A stretch of DNA of 56,491 nucleotides from positions 1 to 56,491 of the forward strand of contig CATLIG010000010.1 in NCBI GenBank assembly GCA_949948985.1, read 5' to 3'. Of the stretch, positions 16,773 to 27,300 are shown piece by piece. Source of the stretch: an uncultured Clostridia bacterium (GTDB lineage: Bacteria; Bacillota; Clostridia; Lachnospirales; CAG-274). The notes below the pieces were generated by a model. It saw only the letters and a list, made by a program, of their open reading frames with translations. It searched no databases and was not told where the DNA came from. Made by a program: the position numbers and the translations under genes. How positions within the stretch are numbered: position 1 is the stretch's first letter; each line of letters starts with the position of its first letter.

Positions 16773-19700
16773 TTATTTTCCGCTTAAAGTATCATATAAT
16801 TTTCCAAGAACATAAACTTCATGTTCACAGGAAATTTTATCATCCGTAAGATTTGTAAATACTCTTGTATCAAAATCAGCTCTCGCATTTTTTAAAGAAA
16901 GAATTTTATCAACAATTTGCATTAATTCATAAGTCTTTATCTGATTTTCAGGATAAAACCTATTATTTTCATCGCCTGATACAATACCAAGCTGTTTTGC
17001 CTTTCCTACAGATTCCGTATAAGTTTTTCCGCTTGAAATATCAGAAAAATTGTCCCCCATATACTCTATTTTGTCATCATCGTCAATAAGTCGTAAAATA
17101 TCAGAAACAAATTCTCCTTTTTCTATATATTCTGTATTTTCAAGTTTTGAAGTATTAATATAATCTTTTAAAGTCGCCGAGGAAAATCCCATTTGATATA
17201 AAATAGCCTTGGCTGTTTCAGTGGCGCCATATTTACTGAGTCCAATAACATCTCTTCCGTTTTTACCCATACTACTATTTTTATATAACGCATGGCATAA
17301 ATCAGATTTGGGTTCACCGTTTGTGGTATATGTTTTAAGCATTACATCGTTTAAAATAATATAATACGAGTCTGTTTCAAGGCAAATCTCTTTTATCGCA
17401 GCAAGATATTCAGAATAAACATTTACAGCCTGTTTGTTATCAAAAATGCTTTGAGGGCATGGCGAAACAATAATAGGAATGGCTTTTTTATCGATAGCAG
17501 GTTTAATATAATAATTGTAAAGATAATATTTAAAAGAGCCTTCCGTTTCTTTATCGCCCTTTGGATTCGTGTAGTTTTCCTCATTGGCTTTATCAATATC
17601 GTCTGTACCAAACTGTATAATAAGATAGTCACCCTCTGCTATATTGGCAAATACATTTTTATAATTACTCTCATTAATATAGCTTTTGGAGCTTTTTCCG
17701 TCAACAGCCATATTCAAAACCGTAATTTGATCGGCAAAATAATTTTGTAAATAATCTCCCCAACCTTCTTTTTTAATAACATATTTATCATCATAAGTTC
17801 CCGCAACAGTTGTTCCTCCAACAACATAAACCATAGCGGATTTAAGGTCTTCCGTTTTTGAAACAAACCTGTCTGAAACCTTCGAATAAACGCAGGCATA
17901 AATACCTGCTTTTCTCAATGCCTCAATAAGCTTGTTTGTAACAATATTTGATCCAAATTTATTGTAATGAGTAATATCCATAGTTCCATCAGATTTTATA
18001 TTCTGAAGTCCCTGTGTAACTCTCACACCATAATCCTCATACATAGTTTTAGTAATTTCAAACATATCCACACAAGCCACGTCCATTTCCTCCGCGACCT
18101 GTAAAACAGCCTTTACATATCCGTCATCTTCTCCATGATGAGGAGTTATTTTGCCGTTTTCATCAAAGAACACTCTAGCTACAGGAGTAATCAAAACAGG
18201 AATTGCCCCAACCTTTCTTGCAGCATCTACATACTGTCTAAGAAACCATTTAAAAGTTCCTCCGCTTTCATAGGAATAAAACTCCTCACTGTAAGGCATA
18301 TCTTTATAAAACTCATAAATACCCTGAGGGGTTTTGGATTTTATACCTGCATTGGTTGGATAAATACCGTTTTCATCAGGAATACCCAAAGGAACCGAAT
18401 GTTCAAGATAAGCGTTTTCATCTGTTCTGGCATCATTATGACCAAATTGTATAAATAAATAATCGCCTTCTCCAATCTGACTTACAGCGTCCGCAAGTCT
18501 TCCTTGGTTTATATAAGATCTGGTACTTCTTCCACCTTCAGCCTTATTAATTATTTTGACATGATCACTGTCAAAATAATATTGAAGATATTCTCCCCAT
18601 CCGCCTATAGAGTTGTCGCTTCCATAACTTTTTACAGTAGAATCTCCCGCAAGACATATTTTAATAATATCATCATTTTCTTTAGGAGCAGAATATTTTC
18701 TTACTGTAAGAGTTGTTTTTAACAAAGTATCTGTTGTACTCTCAAAGGCTGTAAATCCGCTTAAAGGATTATCATCGGTATAATTTAAAGTCATAGCCGG
18801 GGAATTTTCCCCCTCAATAGTTAAAGATACATTTATACTTCCGTTTTCAATTATTTCCTTTATAAAGAAATAAGGATTTTCCTCGCCTCTTGCCTGAGGA
18901 ATACGCTTTGAAAGGCTTTCCTCATCAGAAGCGATAAGGACCTCCTCTGACCTTTCATCTTTTTTATAAAGATATGCTTTTAATGAATCTGTATTTGAAC
19001 CTCTTTTTAAATTAAGCCTGTAGTAAGACATATTTTTGCCTTTATAAGCCGTGTAAATATCAATAGAGTCATCTGAACTCATACCATTTTTTAAAGGGTC
19101 AAATCTCATTCTTGCATTATATAAAACATTATCCCACTCTTTTTCACCATCAGCTTTTTTATATGTAATTAAGTTTCCATCAGAAATCCAAAATTTATTC
19201 AAGTCAGAAAAATTATCTCTTAAATAAGCCTTTTTTGGATTTTCACTGTCAGAACCTATAAAGTCAGAAGTTTCCGCAAAAACTCCATTTCCCGACTCCC
19301 CATAAGTAGTAACTGTTTCAGGATAAACATATGCCTTTATTTTATATCCGTAATCCGCCTCATCTGTGGTAAAACTCTTAAACTGTGTTCCTCTGCCCTG
19401 TGTAAGTATATACTCATCACCATTTTCATCAACAGCAGTCCATTTAATAAGAGCGTTATCAATATCATTATCTGATTTAAGTTCATAGCTATAACTAACA
19501 GAAAGCGTATTTCCTACAACAGGTTTTTCAGGAGTAATCTGTATTTCTTTAATATCAGGAACAGACGTTTTTTCAGCTGTAACAACAACATCTGTATAAA
19601 CAGAAAAACCATTTTCATCCGTTTTAGCAAAAACAGATGTTTTACCCTCTGAAACAGCAAAAATATTACCATTTTCATCAACAGTAGCAATATTTTCATT

Positions 19701-20993
19701 TTGGCTTGTCCATATTATTTTTTGATTATCAGCATTAAGAGGCAAAACAAGAGCTTTAACAGACGCCGATGAATTTTTAGGAATACTTAAAGAATATTTA
19801 TCAAGAGTAATATCCATAACATTTACTGTATCAATATCATCTTCTCCTGTCGGATTCCAACCGTCATTACCTTTTAACACATTGTAAGCGCTGTAACTCT
19901 TAGCCTGCTCTTGTGTAAGAATTTTCATAAAATCGTTTCTTATCGGCAAAAGGTCAATAGGATTTTCATTTTCGTCTATAGAACCATATTCCATATATCT
20001 TATTTTATTTTTAATAGTACTTTCATTCCAAGGTACAAATCCTACAGATTTAAGAACCGAAGTTGGCATAACACATTCAATAAAAACAGTATGAGAACCG
20101 TAATAAGGATAAGCCGAATCTCCCTGCCATGGTCGTCCAAGGTCAACAACCCTGTTTTCCATACCCTCATATTCAGAATCAGCGGTCAATTTACATTTAT
20201 AAAAAACATAGCCTATATTTGATAAAGTAGTATTAGCGGCAGTATAATGTCCTCCGTTTTCTCTGTATGTCATATGTAAATCACAATTTTCAAAAAAGGC
20301 TGTCCCATCTCCGAAAATATAATCAACCGTACCCTCTATATAACAATTTTTCAAATAAGTTCTTGCGTTTTCAGCATCACCAAAAACATTCTTTCCCTTA
20401 GACGCTCCTTTAAGATAAAGAGTATCTTGACGTCCTATAAAACGACAGTTGTCAAAAACAACCTTGTCTGTAAGACTTACAAGAGCAACAGCCTGCGCCT
20501 GTGGTCTGTGAGCGTGTTCTTCGCCTATATTATAAGAATTTTGAAAAGTAATGCCCTGTGCGCTGAATCCAACAGCCGTTTTTTCAAGAGTAACCGTTGC
20601 TGACATTTGAGTTCCGGCTGCTTTTGCGGGGTCGTCCACGTGTCCGTTAGCTTTGTCATAAGTAATTATAATGTTTTTTGAAGACTTACCCTCCGGTGCT
20701 TTGAAATTAACATAAGGAAGTTTTACATGAACTTCTTCTTCATATATGCCTTCATTGATAATAATAGTTAACGGAGCATATACTGTAGGCTCTTCTTTCA
20801 CAGAATCAAGAGCTGACTGAATAGAATTAAACTGAAACTTGCTTTCTTTTCCTACATTAATTGTAATTGGATGTTTAGCTTTTTTCATAGGAGTATTTTC
20901 ATCTGCTCCAAAAACATTTGAAAAAAGCAGACTGTTGCTTATAAAACAAATCGACAAAACAGAACATATTAAAATTTTTAGCCGTATATTCAA
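16773..20993 (-). CDS. Surface pectin methylesterase with two SGNH esterase-like domains and SLH
   Basis: This is a secreted, wall-anchored multidomain enzyme for pectin, about 1406 residues. A signal peptide occupies residues 1-29. Residues 40-360 are a CE8 pectin methylesterase with QAVAL, RQDTLY (Asp190), VDYIFG (Asp224) and LGRPW (Arg287). A Big_2-type Ig domain follows (ITLDKYSLSI...KTSVFAK). About 775-1035 is a rhamnogalacturonan acetylesterase-like SGNH hydrolase (CE12 type) with GDST, GHND and DITHYN. About 1050-1275 is a second SGNH fold whose motifs have become GGTT and GTDD, so it is probably inactive. The C-terminal 100 residues contain SLH-like sequence (FSDISSGKTYTESVGKAKQLGIVSGDENNRFYPENQIKTYELMQIV). 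The TTG start at 20993 follows GGAGGG at a spacing of about 8 bases and begins the signal peptide; an ATG five codons upstream overlaps that site. Confidence 0.9.
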   Translation of the reverse strand: MNIRLKILICSVLSICFISNSLLFSNVFGADENTPMKKAKHPITINVGKESKFQFNSIQSALDSVKEEPTVYAPLTIIINEGIYEEEVHVKLPYVNFKAPEGKSSKNIIITYDKANGHVDDPAKAAGTQMSATVTLEKTAVGFSAQGITFQNSYNIGEEHAHRPQAQAVALVSLTDKVVFDNCRFIGRQDTLYLKGASKGKNVFGDAENARTYLKNCYIEGTVDYIFGDGTAFFENCDLHMTYRENGGHYTAANTTLSNIGYVFYKCKLTADSEYEGMENRVVDLGRPWQGDSAYPYYGSHTVFIECVMPTSVLKSVGFVPWNESTIKNKIRYMEYGSIDENENPIDLLPIRNDFMKILTQEQAKSYSAYNVLKGNDGWNPTGEDDIDTVNVMDITLDKYSLSIPKNSSASVKALVLPLNADNQKIIWTSQNENIATVDENGNIFAVSEGKTSVFAKTDENGFSVYTDVVVTAEKTSVPDIKEIQITPEKPVVGNTLSVSYSYELKSDNDIDNALIKWTAVDENGDEYILTQGRGTQFKSFTTDEADYGYKIKAYVYPETVTTYGESGNGVFAETSDFIGSDSENPKKAYLRDNFSDLNKFWISDGNLITYKKADGEKEWDNVLYNARMRFDPLKNGMSSDDSIDIYTAYKGKNMSYYRLNLKRGSNTDSLKAYLYKKDERSEEVLIASDEESLSKRIPQARGEENPYFFIKEIIENGSINVSLTIEGENSPAMTLNYTDDNPLSGFTAFESTTDTLLKTTLTVRKYSAPKENDDIIKICLAGDSTVKSYGSDNSIGGWGEYLQYYFDSDHVKIINKAEGGRSTRSYINQGRLADAVSQIGEGDYLFIQFGHNDARTDENAYLEHSVPLGIPDENGIYPTNAGIKSKTPQGIYEFYKDMPYSEEFYSYESGGTFKWFLRQYVDAARKVGAIPVLITPVARVFFDENGKITPHHGEDDGYVKAVLQVAEEMDVACVDMFEITKTMYEDYGVRVTQGLQNIKSDGTMDITHYNKFGSNIVTNKLIEALRKAGIYACVYSKVSDRFVSKTEDLKSAMVYVVGGTTVAGTYDDKYVIKKEGWGDYLQNYFADQITVLNMAVDGKSSKSYINESNYKNVFANIAEGDYLIIQFGTDDIDKANEENYTNPKGDKETEGSFKYYLYNYYIKPAIDKKAIPIIVSPCPQSIFDNKQAVNVYSEYLAAIKEICLETDSYYIILNDVMLKTYTTNGEPKSDLCHALYKNSSMGKNGRDVIGLSKYGATETAKAILYQMGFSSATLKDYINTSKLENTEYIEKGEFVSDILRLIDDDDKIEYMGDNFSDISSGKTYTESVGKAKQLGIVSGDENNRFYPENQIKTYELMQIVDKILSLKNARADFDTRVFTNLTDDKISCEHEVYVLGKLYDTLSGK

Positions 20994-21230
20994 AACAATT
21001 CCCTCCATTTTTAATAATATAATGATTATATTATACCATATAACAAAATATAGTACAATATAAATCAAAAATAAAACATAAATTTTATGATATACACACT
21101 ATTTTATAAACCTGACTTCTTTTGAAACTTTACAGCAGTTTTGAAAAAGTCTGCTAAACAATAGACAAACTTTTATGACAAAACAATATAATAAATCTTT
21201 GACATATTTGATATTCAAGTTTATTGCTTA

Positions 21231-21560
21231 TAGAAATCGATTTTTAAAATTTTAGAAAAAAATTGTTACTTTTTTAATAAATTATAGTCAATCAACTTGA
21301 AAAATGAACAAGTTCAGCAGCTAAAAATTCTTTTCACTGTGTTGTCGTCGGTCGGCATAGGGCAAGGCTATGCTCTCCCTTCTCCGTCTTGCGAAAATAA
21401 TTTTTATCTCGCCTCCTTTTGATCATTCTCAAGTTGATTGACTATAAATTTAATTCCTGCCATTTTTTTGTATTTTTAATTCTAAAGTTTTTTGCTCGCT
21501 TTTTTACAAAAAAGCGGGCGGGTGTGGGCAGCGCCCACGGTTTTTTAAAATTGATTTTCG
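21231..21560. repeat. Family F dispersed hairpin repeat, copy F2, interrupted by a family A element
   Basis: Its left part (GAAATCGATTTTTAAAATTTTAG) is at 21231 and its right part is at 21447-21560. The right part has CGCTTTTTTACAAAAAAGCG and GTGGGCAGCGCCCACGGTTTTTT and ends in TTTTAAAATTGATTTTCG. The family A copy A4 sits between the two halves, so A transposed into a pre-existing F element. Confidence 0.55.
21283..21446 (-). repeat. Family A palindromic element, copy A4 (164 bp, reverse orientation)
   Basis: The ends are as in the other copies, but the core reads in the opposite sense (AACAAGTTCAGCAGCTAAAAATTC first, CTCGCCTCCTTTTGATC last). Confidence 0.8.
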
Positions 21561-21580
21561 TGTTCATTATTTCTCCGCAG

Positions 21581-21610
21581 TTGCCAGAATAATACGTAAT
21601 ATGATATAAT
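21581..21610 (+). promoter_or_regulatory. Probable recQ promoter
   Basis: TTGCCA (21581-21586) and TATAAT (21605-21610) are separated by 18 bp, 34 bases before the recQ start. Confidence 0.6.
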
Positions 21611-21643
21611 AAAAAAAATTTACCATTGTGAAAGAGGATTAAA

Positions 21644-23887
21644 ATGGATAAAAAAGAAACATTAAAAAAATATTTCGGCTATACTTCATTTCGAGATGGT
21701 CAAGAAGAACTCATAGATAACATTTTAAGCAAGAGAGATATTTTGGGAATTATGCCGACAGGAGCAGGAAAATCTCTATGTTATCAGCTTCCCGCAATAA
21801 TAATGGAAGGTATTACCATTGTCATATCTCCCCTTATTTCGCTTATGACAGACCAAGTAAAATCACTTAAAGAAATAGGAATAAGAGGAGCATTTATAAA
21901 CAGTTCTCTTACAGAAAAACAAATTTCAAAAGCGCTAAAAAATGCGGCTGACGGAATATATAAAATAATATATGTTGCACCTGAAAGACTTGAGACGCAA
22001 AACTTTATAAATTTCGCCAAATCAAGTAAAATAAGCATGATTACAATTGATGAAGCTCACTGTGTTTCCCAGTGGGGACATGATTTTCGGTCAAGCTATA
22101 TGAAAATTTCAGATTTTATAAAAATATTTAAAATACGTCCCATTGTAAGTGCGTTTACTGCAACAGCAACTGATAAAGTAAAAAAAGACATTATAAATAT
22201 GTTAGGTCTTGTCAATCCACAAATTATATTAACAGGATTTGACAGGAAAAATTTATTTTTCAAAGTAGAAAAAATAAGCAGATTAAGAAATAAAGTCGCA
22301 AGAATATTAGAATATATACAAAATCATTCAAATGATAGTGGTATTATTTATTGTTCTACAAGAAACAATGTTGATAGAATCTGTGATATACTTAATGAAA
22401 ACAACATTAAAGCCGGAAAATACCATGCCGGAATGACAAACGATGAACGAAAAAAAAGTCAAGATGATTTTATTTATGATATAACCCCTGTAATAGTTGC
22501 CACAAACGCTTTCGGCATGGGAATTGATAAATCTAATGTACGATACGTAATTCACTGCAATATGCCGCAGAGTATAGAAAATTATTATCAGGAAGCCGGC
22601 AGGGCAGGAAGAGATGGAGAGTCCAGTGAATGTATACTTATGTACTCTCCGCAGGATATAGTTATAAACCGTTTTCTTATTAACAGTAAAATTCACGAAT
22701 TTGAAATAGATGTTAAACAGTTAAATAATATAAAAGAAAATGATGATTTAAAATTGAAAAAAATAATACGTTATTGTACCACAACAAACTGCCTTAGAAA
22801 TTATATACTTAAATATTTTGGAGAAACCGCATCGCAAAATTGCGGTAACTGCGGTAATTGCCTTGCTGAATTTGAAGAATATGATATAACAGAAATCTGT
22901 AAAGAAATAATTCTCTGTATAAATGAAATGAGAGGCAAATACGGTCTTACCGCTATAATTGACACTCTTTTGGGGAAAAATACGGTACGGGTAAAAAAAT
23001 ATCATTTTAATAATCTCCAATGTTATAAAAAACTTCAAAATGAAAATGATACACTCTTAAAGTCCGCTGTTGATAAACTTGAGGATTTGGGTTATATAAA
23101 ATCAACAGGGGGAAAATACAATACATATTACCTTTCTGGGGAAATCAATGAAATATTAAATAACATAAATGAAATAATCATAAGAAAAGATAAAAATGAT
23201 ACCGAAATCAATAAAACCATATTAAACAGCAATAACTCTACGCTTACCACTAAAGGAGCTAAACTCTTTGAAATATTACGAAAACTCCGGCTTGAACTTT
23301 CACAAAAAGAAAAAGTACCGCCATACATTATATTCGGAGACAAGACCCTTAAAGATATGTGTGTACGGCTTCCTTTCAATAAATATGAAATGCTTAGTGT
23401 AAACGGCGTAGGTGAAAACAAATACGAAAAATATGGAGAAATCTTTATTAATGCCATAAAAGACTTCACAAATAATACAAAAGAGATTTTATATGATAAA
23501 ACATCAACATTAAATACAGAATTTTCAAATAAAAATAAATTTAAAAAATCCGAATTTACATTAACTGAAGAAATTGAAAATAAAATTATATATAAAGATA
23601 AAATTTATATTTCAGATTTTGTAAAATATTTAAATTCTCTCAGAAATGAAAATTTAATGAAAATGCTTTCCACAAAATATATAGGACAAATACTTGTTGA
23701 TAAATCATTTCTTTATGAAATTGAAATAGAAGGCAAAATATATAAACGACCAACAAAAAGAGGTCTTGAATCAGGCATTTATACAGAAAAAAAATGCTCT
23801 GAATACGGAAAAGAATACGAAGTTGTATTTTATAATAAAAACGCTCAGAAATTAATTGTAGAATTGTTAAAAAATATATCCCTATAG
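21644..23887 (+). CDS. recQ: ATP-dependent DNA helicase RecQ
   Basis: RecQ unwinds DNA 3' to 5' in recombinational repair and fork processing. The 747-residue protein has the superfamily 2 core. GIMPTGAGKSLCYQLP (Walker A) is at residues 35-50, DEAHCVSQWGHDFR is the DEAH box with aromatic-rich loop, and motifs IV-VI include ATNAFGMGIDKSNVRYVIH and QEAGRAGRDG. The RQC zinc cysteines are in CLRNYILKYFG and CGNCGNC. An HRDC domain follows (LFEILRKLRLELSQKEKVPPYIIF). An additional C-terminal segment of about 90 residues (after DFVKYLN) makes it longer than E. coli RecQ. The start ATG follows AGAGGA. It is the only rightward gene between 5929 and 43184. Confidence 0.96.
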   Translation: MDKKETLKKYFGYTSFRDGQEELIDNILSKRDILGIMPTGAGKSLCYQLPAIIMEGITIVISPLISLMTDQVKSLKEIGIRGAFINSSLTEKQISKALKNAADGIYKIIYVAPERLETQNFINFAKSSKISMITIDEAHCVSQWGHDFRSSYMKISDFIKIFKIRPIVSAFTATATDKVKKDIINMLGLVNPQIILTGFDRKNLFFKVEKISRLRNKVARILEYIQNHSNDSGIIYCSTRNNVDRICDILNENNIKAGKYHAGMTNDERKKSQDDFIYDITPVIVATNAFGMGIDKSNVRYVIHCNMPQSIENYYQEAGRAGRDGESSECILMYSPQDIVINRFLINSKIHEFEIDVKQLNNIKENDDLKLKKIIRYCTTTNCLRNYILKYFGETASQNCGNCGNCLAEFEEYDITEICKEIILCINEMRGKYGLTAIIDTLLGKNTVRVKKYHFNNLQCYKKLQNENDTLLKSAVDKLEDLGYIKSTGGKYNTYYLSGEINEILNNINEIIIRKDKNDTEINKTILNSNNSTLTTKGAKLFEILRKLRLELSQKEKVPPYIIFGDKTLKDMCVRLPFNKYEMLSVNGVGENKYEKYGEIFINAIKDFTNNTKEILYDKTSTLNTEFSNKNKFKKSEFTLTEEIENKIIYKDKIYISDFVKYLNSLRNENLMKMLSTKYIGQILVDKSFLYEIEIEGKIYKRPTKRGLESGIYTEKKCSEYGKEYEVVFYNKNAQKLIVELLKNISL

Positions 23888-23971
23888 CTTTTTTATAGCA
23901 ATTCACAAAGTTTTAATGAGAAATAGCAAATCTGTTAGATAACATTCTCGGCATTGCTTGACAATCCTTTT

Positions 23972-24135
23972 TATAGTCAATCAACTTGAAAATGAGCAAA
24001 AGGAAGCGAGATAAAAATTATTTTTGCAAGGCAACGGAAGAAGAGCGTAGCCATAACCTACGCCTACTGACACTAACAAAGTGAAAAGGATTTTTATCCG
24101 CTGAACTTGTTCAATTTTTAAGTTGATTGACTATA
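23972..24135 (+). repeat. Family A palindromic element, copy A5 (164 bp)
   Basis: Full-length copy between the 3' end of recQ and the 3' end of the GH3 gene. Just before it, at 23893-23930, is a half copy of a family C end (TATAGCAATTCACAAAGTTTTAATG). Confidence 0.8.
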
Positions 24136-24143
24136 TATCTATC

Positions 24144-24262
24144 TTTACCTGATTTTTTTGAAAAGTCTGGAAAGTTACTGCAAAAATTAAGCTTTGTCTA
24201 ATAAAAAAATTCCTTATAATCCGTAATCACTCAAACTTACGAACATTTCTAATTTTAAATTC
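24144..24262. repeat. Family B core remnant, copy B4
   Basis: The core TTTACCTGATTTTTTTGAAAAGTCTGGAAAGTTACTGCAAAAATTAAGCTTTGTC resembles the inside of the family B copies at 53015 and 9873. Its inverted ends are degraded. Confidence 0.35.
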
Positions 24263-24269
24263 ATATAAA

Positions 24270-24310
24270 TAGGGGTGCTAGACTAATTAAATTAAATCAG
24301 CACCCCCATT
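24270..24310 (-). terminator. Terminator of the GH3-rhodanese gene
   Basis: AGGGGTGCT pairs with AGCACCCCC across an AT-rich loop, just downstream of the gene's stop codon on the minus strand. Confidence 0.7.
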
Positions 24311-24316
24311 ATTTTT

Positions 24317-27300
24317 TTATTCCATCAAAAGTGATATGCTTCCCAAATTATATATATTCAAAAATCCATTTTTCTGAGCGTACTCCACAGCTTTTGCGGC
24401 ACGGCTTCCTGCGGAACAATAAAAAATCAATACTGTATCTTTTGAAAACTCATTTATCTTTTGAATGTCATAAAGAGGAATATTTATTGAATCCCCATAA
24501 TTATTTTGTTCATATTCTTCCTGACTTCTTACATCAATAAACTCTGCGCCTTTGTTATGCATATCTAAAGCCTCATCAAGAGAAATATTAGTCTGACGTA
24601 AAGAAGTTATAGGAATAATCTTGCTTTCCAAAGCTTTTCCTGTAATATTTATATTATTTTCTTCTCTGTTTAAAGATAAAATATCAAAATCACAAGCCTT
24701 TATCAGACGATAACATTTTGAACATGGAGTAAGTACAACAATCAAACCATCATCACAAGCGGCATAAATCTGGTCACCGAAAACAATAAAATCATTAACT
24801 GAAACTGTCACATTTTTTTTTAAATCACTGTTTTCTTCTGTAAATTTATAATCAGGCTCATACCATAGATTGCCAAAAGTACTTAATATAATTTTTCTTT
24901 CTTTTGTTTTATTATCTTCAATAAGAGCTGCAAAAGTATTGTCATTCCATGAATCTAATTTCAAAAATTTTACGTCTGTTTTATTTACAGCATTATAATC
25001 AAAAACAGTTTTCTCATCATTCATTGTTCTCGTAATTTTACCTGAAGAAGTTACAGACAAATAGGATGAATTTGTCCATGCAGTCATAATTGTGTCATCT
25101 TCACTTTTGCCTGTTCCTTTTACATTTATAGCATCGGCATTCTGCTGTATATTTTGAGCATCTGTTTCCCCCTCATAATCTGCAATTATCGTATATGCCG
25201 TTACTTTTTGTCCATCGCTTCCTCCGGCTCTGATAAATACGGGCTTACTTAAATCAGTTATCTCTGCTGTCACCGCTAAAAGTCTGCTGTCACCTTCTCC
25301 ACCCTTGTGGCTTAACACCTTACCATCTTGAACAATTTCAAGCTCTCTGTTAGCCGCGGCTGAAGTAAACAATACTGTAACCGTTGCTTTTTGATAACAG
25401 TCAAAAGGTCTGAAATATAAGGTAGCCTTTTTGTCAGTTCCTCTTGTTCCTCGTAAACCGATATTTTGTGTATAAGTTACACCATTATGGGTATAACTAA
25501 GCTTTTTACCCGAAGCGTTGACTTCAAGCTTTCCATATCCTCCAACGCCATTTATTTCCTCAACAGCTTCTTCATCGTTTTTCAGACTGAATCTGTTGTA
25601 TATAGGATCTCCAAGGTCATATACCATATGCATAGGCGGCTTTTGAATAACAGTTTTTGACTCTTTAGAAAGAGGAGTCATTTTTTCAAGACTATCCCAT
25701 ACAAAACATTTTACAGTATCTCCCTCGCTTAAACTTTCAACACTTATGCTGTCATCTTTATCCATAGACGCTTTACAGTCCGCGGTTATAGTCTTTTTCA
25801 TAACTCCGTTTTTATCAAATACGGCAAGTATAGCTGTGGCTAATGGATTATCCTGGTCTCCTTCATACTTTATATTTGCTGTTGCGTTCCAATAATAATT
25901 ACCATCATTAAAAGTAATTGTATAAGCGCTTTCACCAGCTTTAATAGTTCTTCTTACAGCCGACATATCTTCTTTAGCTTTATTTACAATAGGTTCAAGA
26001 GTAGTATCATCTACCGCAAGATTTATATTTGTTTTAGCTTTATTGTAAATCTCTACAAGTTCTTTCCAGAAGATATCTCTATAATCACTTTCATTATAAG
26101 TGTTGTAAGCTGCGTCAAGTTCATCAAGATAAGGCTGTCTTTTTTCAGCCGAAATCGCTTTCTGAAGTTTGGATACAACAGGGAAAGTAACGCTTTCTGT
26201 TTCTGTTCCTACTGTAACAGAAGCTGTTATTACAGCAATACCTGTTTCTGTTCCGGCAGTTACATTTCCATTTTCATCAACTTTAGCTATATTATCGTTA
26301 CTGCTTGAATAAACAACTGTAGCTTCTTCAGGATTGCTTAAATCAATGATTTTTTCATCTGTCATTACAGCTGACATTTCTGTAGCTATAGTAATTATTG
26401 CCTGAGTAGTATTGGTGGTAGAATCATATGCTCCTTTGACAGTCACTCCATTTGGAATAGCGTATATTGTTTTAATCTTTGATTCTTGTTGACCTGATAT
26501 ACTGAAAGATATTTTATTTTGATTATCAGTTACATTTTTACCTGCCCAAAGAGTATAGTTTCCTGTTGGAATATAATTTTTCACAAGCTCCTCGCTGTAA
26601 CGTGAAAATAAATTTGTATCAACATTAATTTCAACTGTCTTTTTTTCACCTGCCTGCAATTCCACCGCTCCAAAACCTACAAGCTGCTGACGAGGCAAGT
26701 CAAAACCATTACCTCTTTCATTATGTTTTGCATAAAGCTGTACAACTTCTCTTCCTGCCACAGCGCCTTTGTTCTCCACATCCACGCTTATCTTAAAACT
26801 TTCGCCCGCCGCAAGCGCTGATTTATCTGCTCTTATGTTTGAGTATTCAAACTCTGTATAAGAAAGACCAAATCCAAAAGGATACTGAGGAATTCCTTTA
26901 TAATACATATAAGTTCTTCCCGGATATGTGTCACTTTCGTTTTCAGGAGCAAGTCTATACTGGTCATCATAGTAATACTCATTTTGTATTCCATATTTCT
27001 TTTCTGTAACTCTGCTTACTCCGCACTGCAATTTTCCTTCTTTTAAATCCTCAGGATTATACCATGTAGTCGTAAGCTTTCCGGATGGATTAACCTCTCC
27101 TGTTAAAATTTTTACTAAAGCCTCGCCTTGACGCTGTCCGTTATAGCAAGTCCAAAGTATAGCCCTGCAATGCTCTTCAAATGGGTCAACATCAACCTGA
27201 CCAACCGTCTGCATTATAACTACAGCCTTATCGGCATAAGGATAATTTCCGTCAGCATCTTTATAATTGCATATTTTAGAAACATGATTATCGCGTGGCG

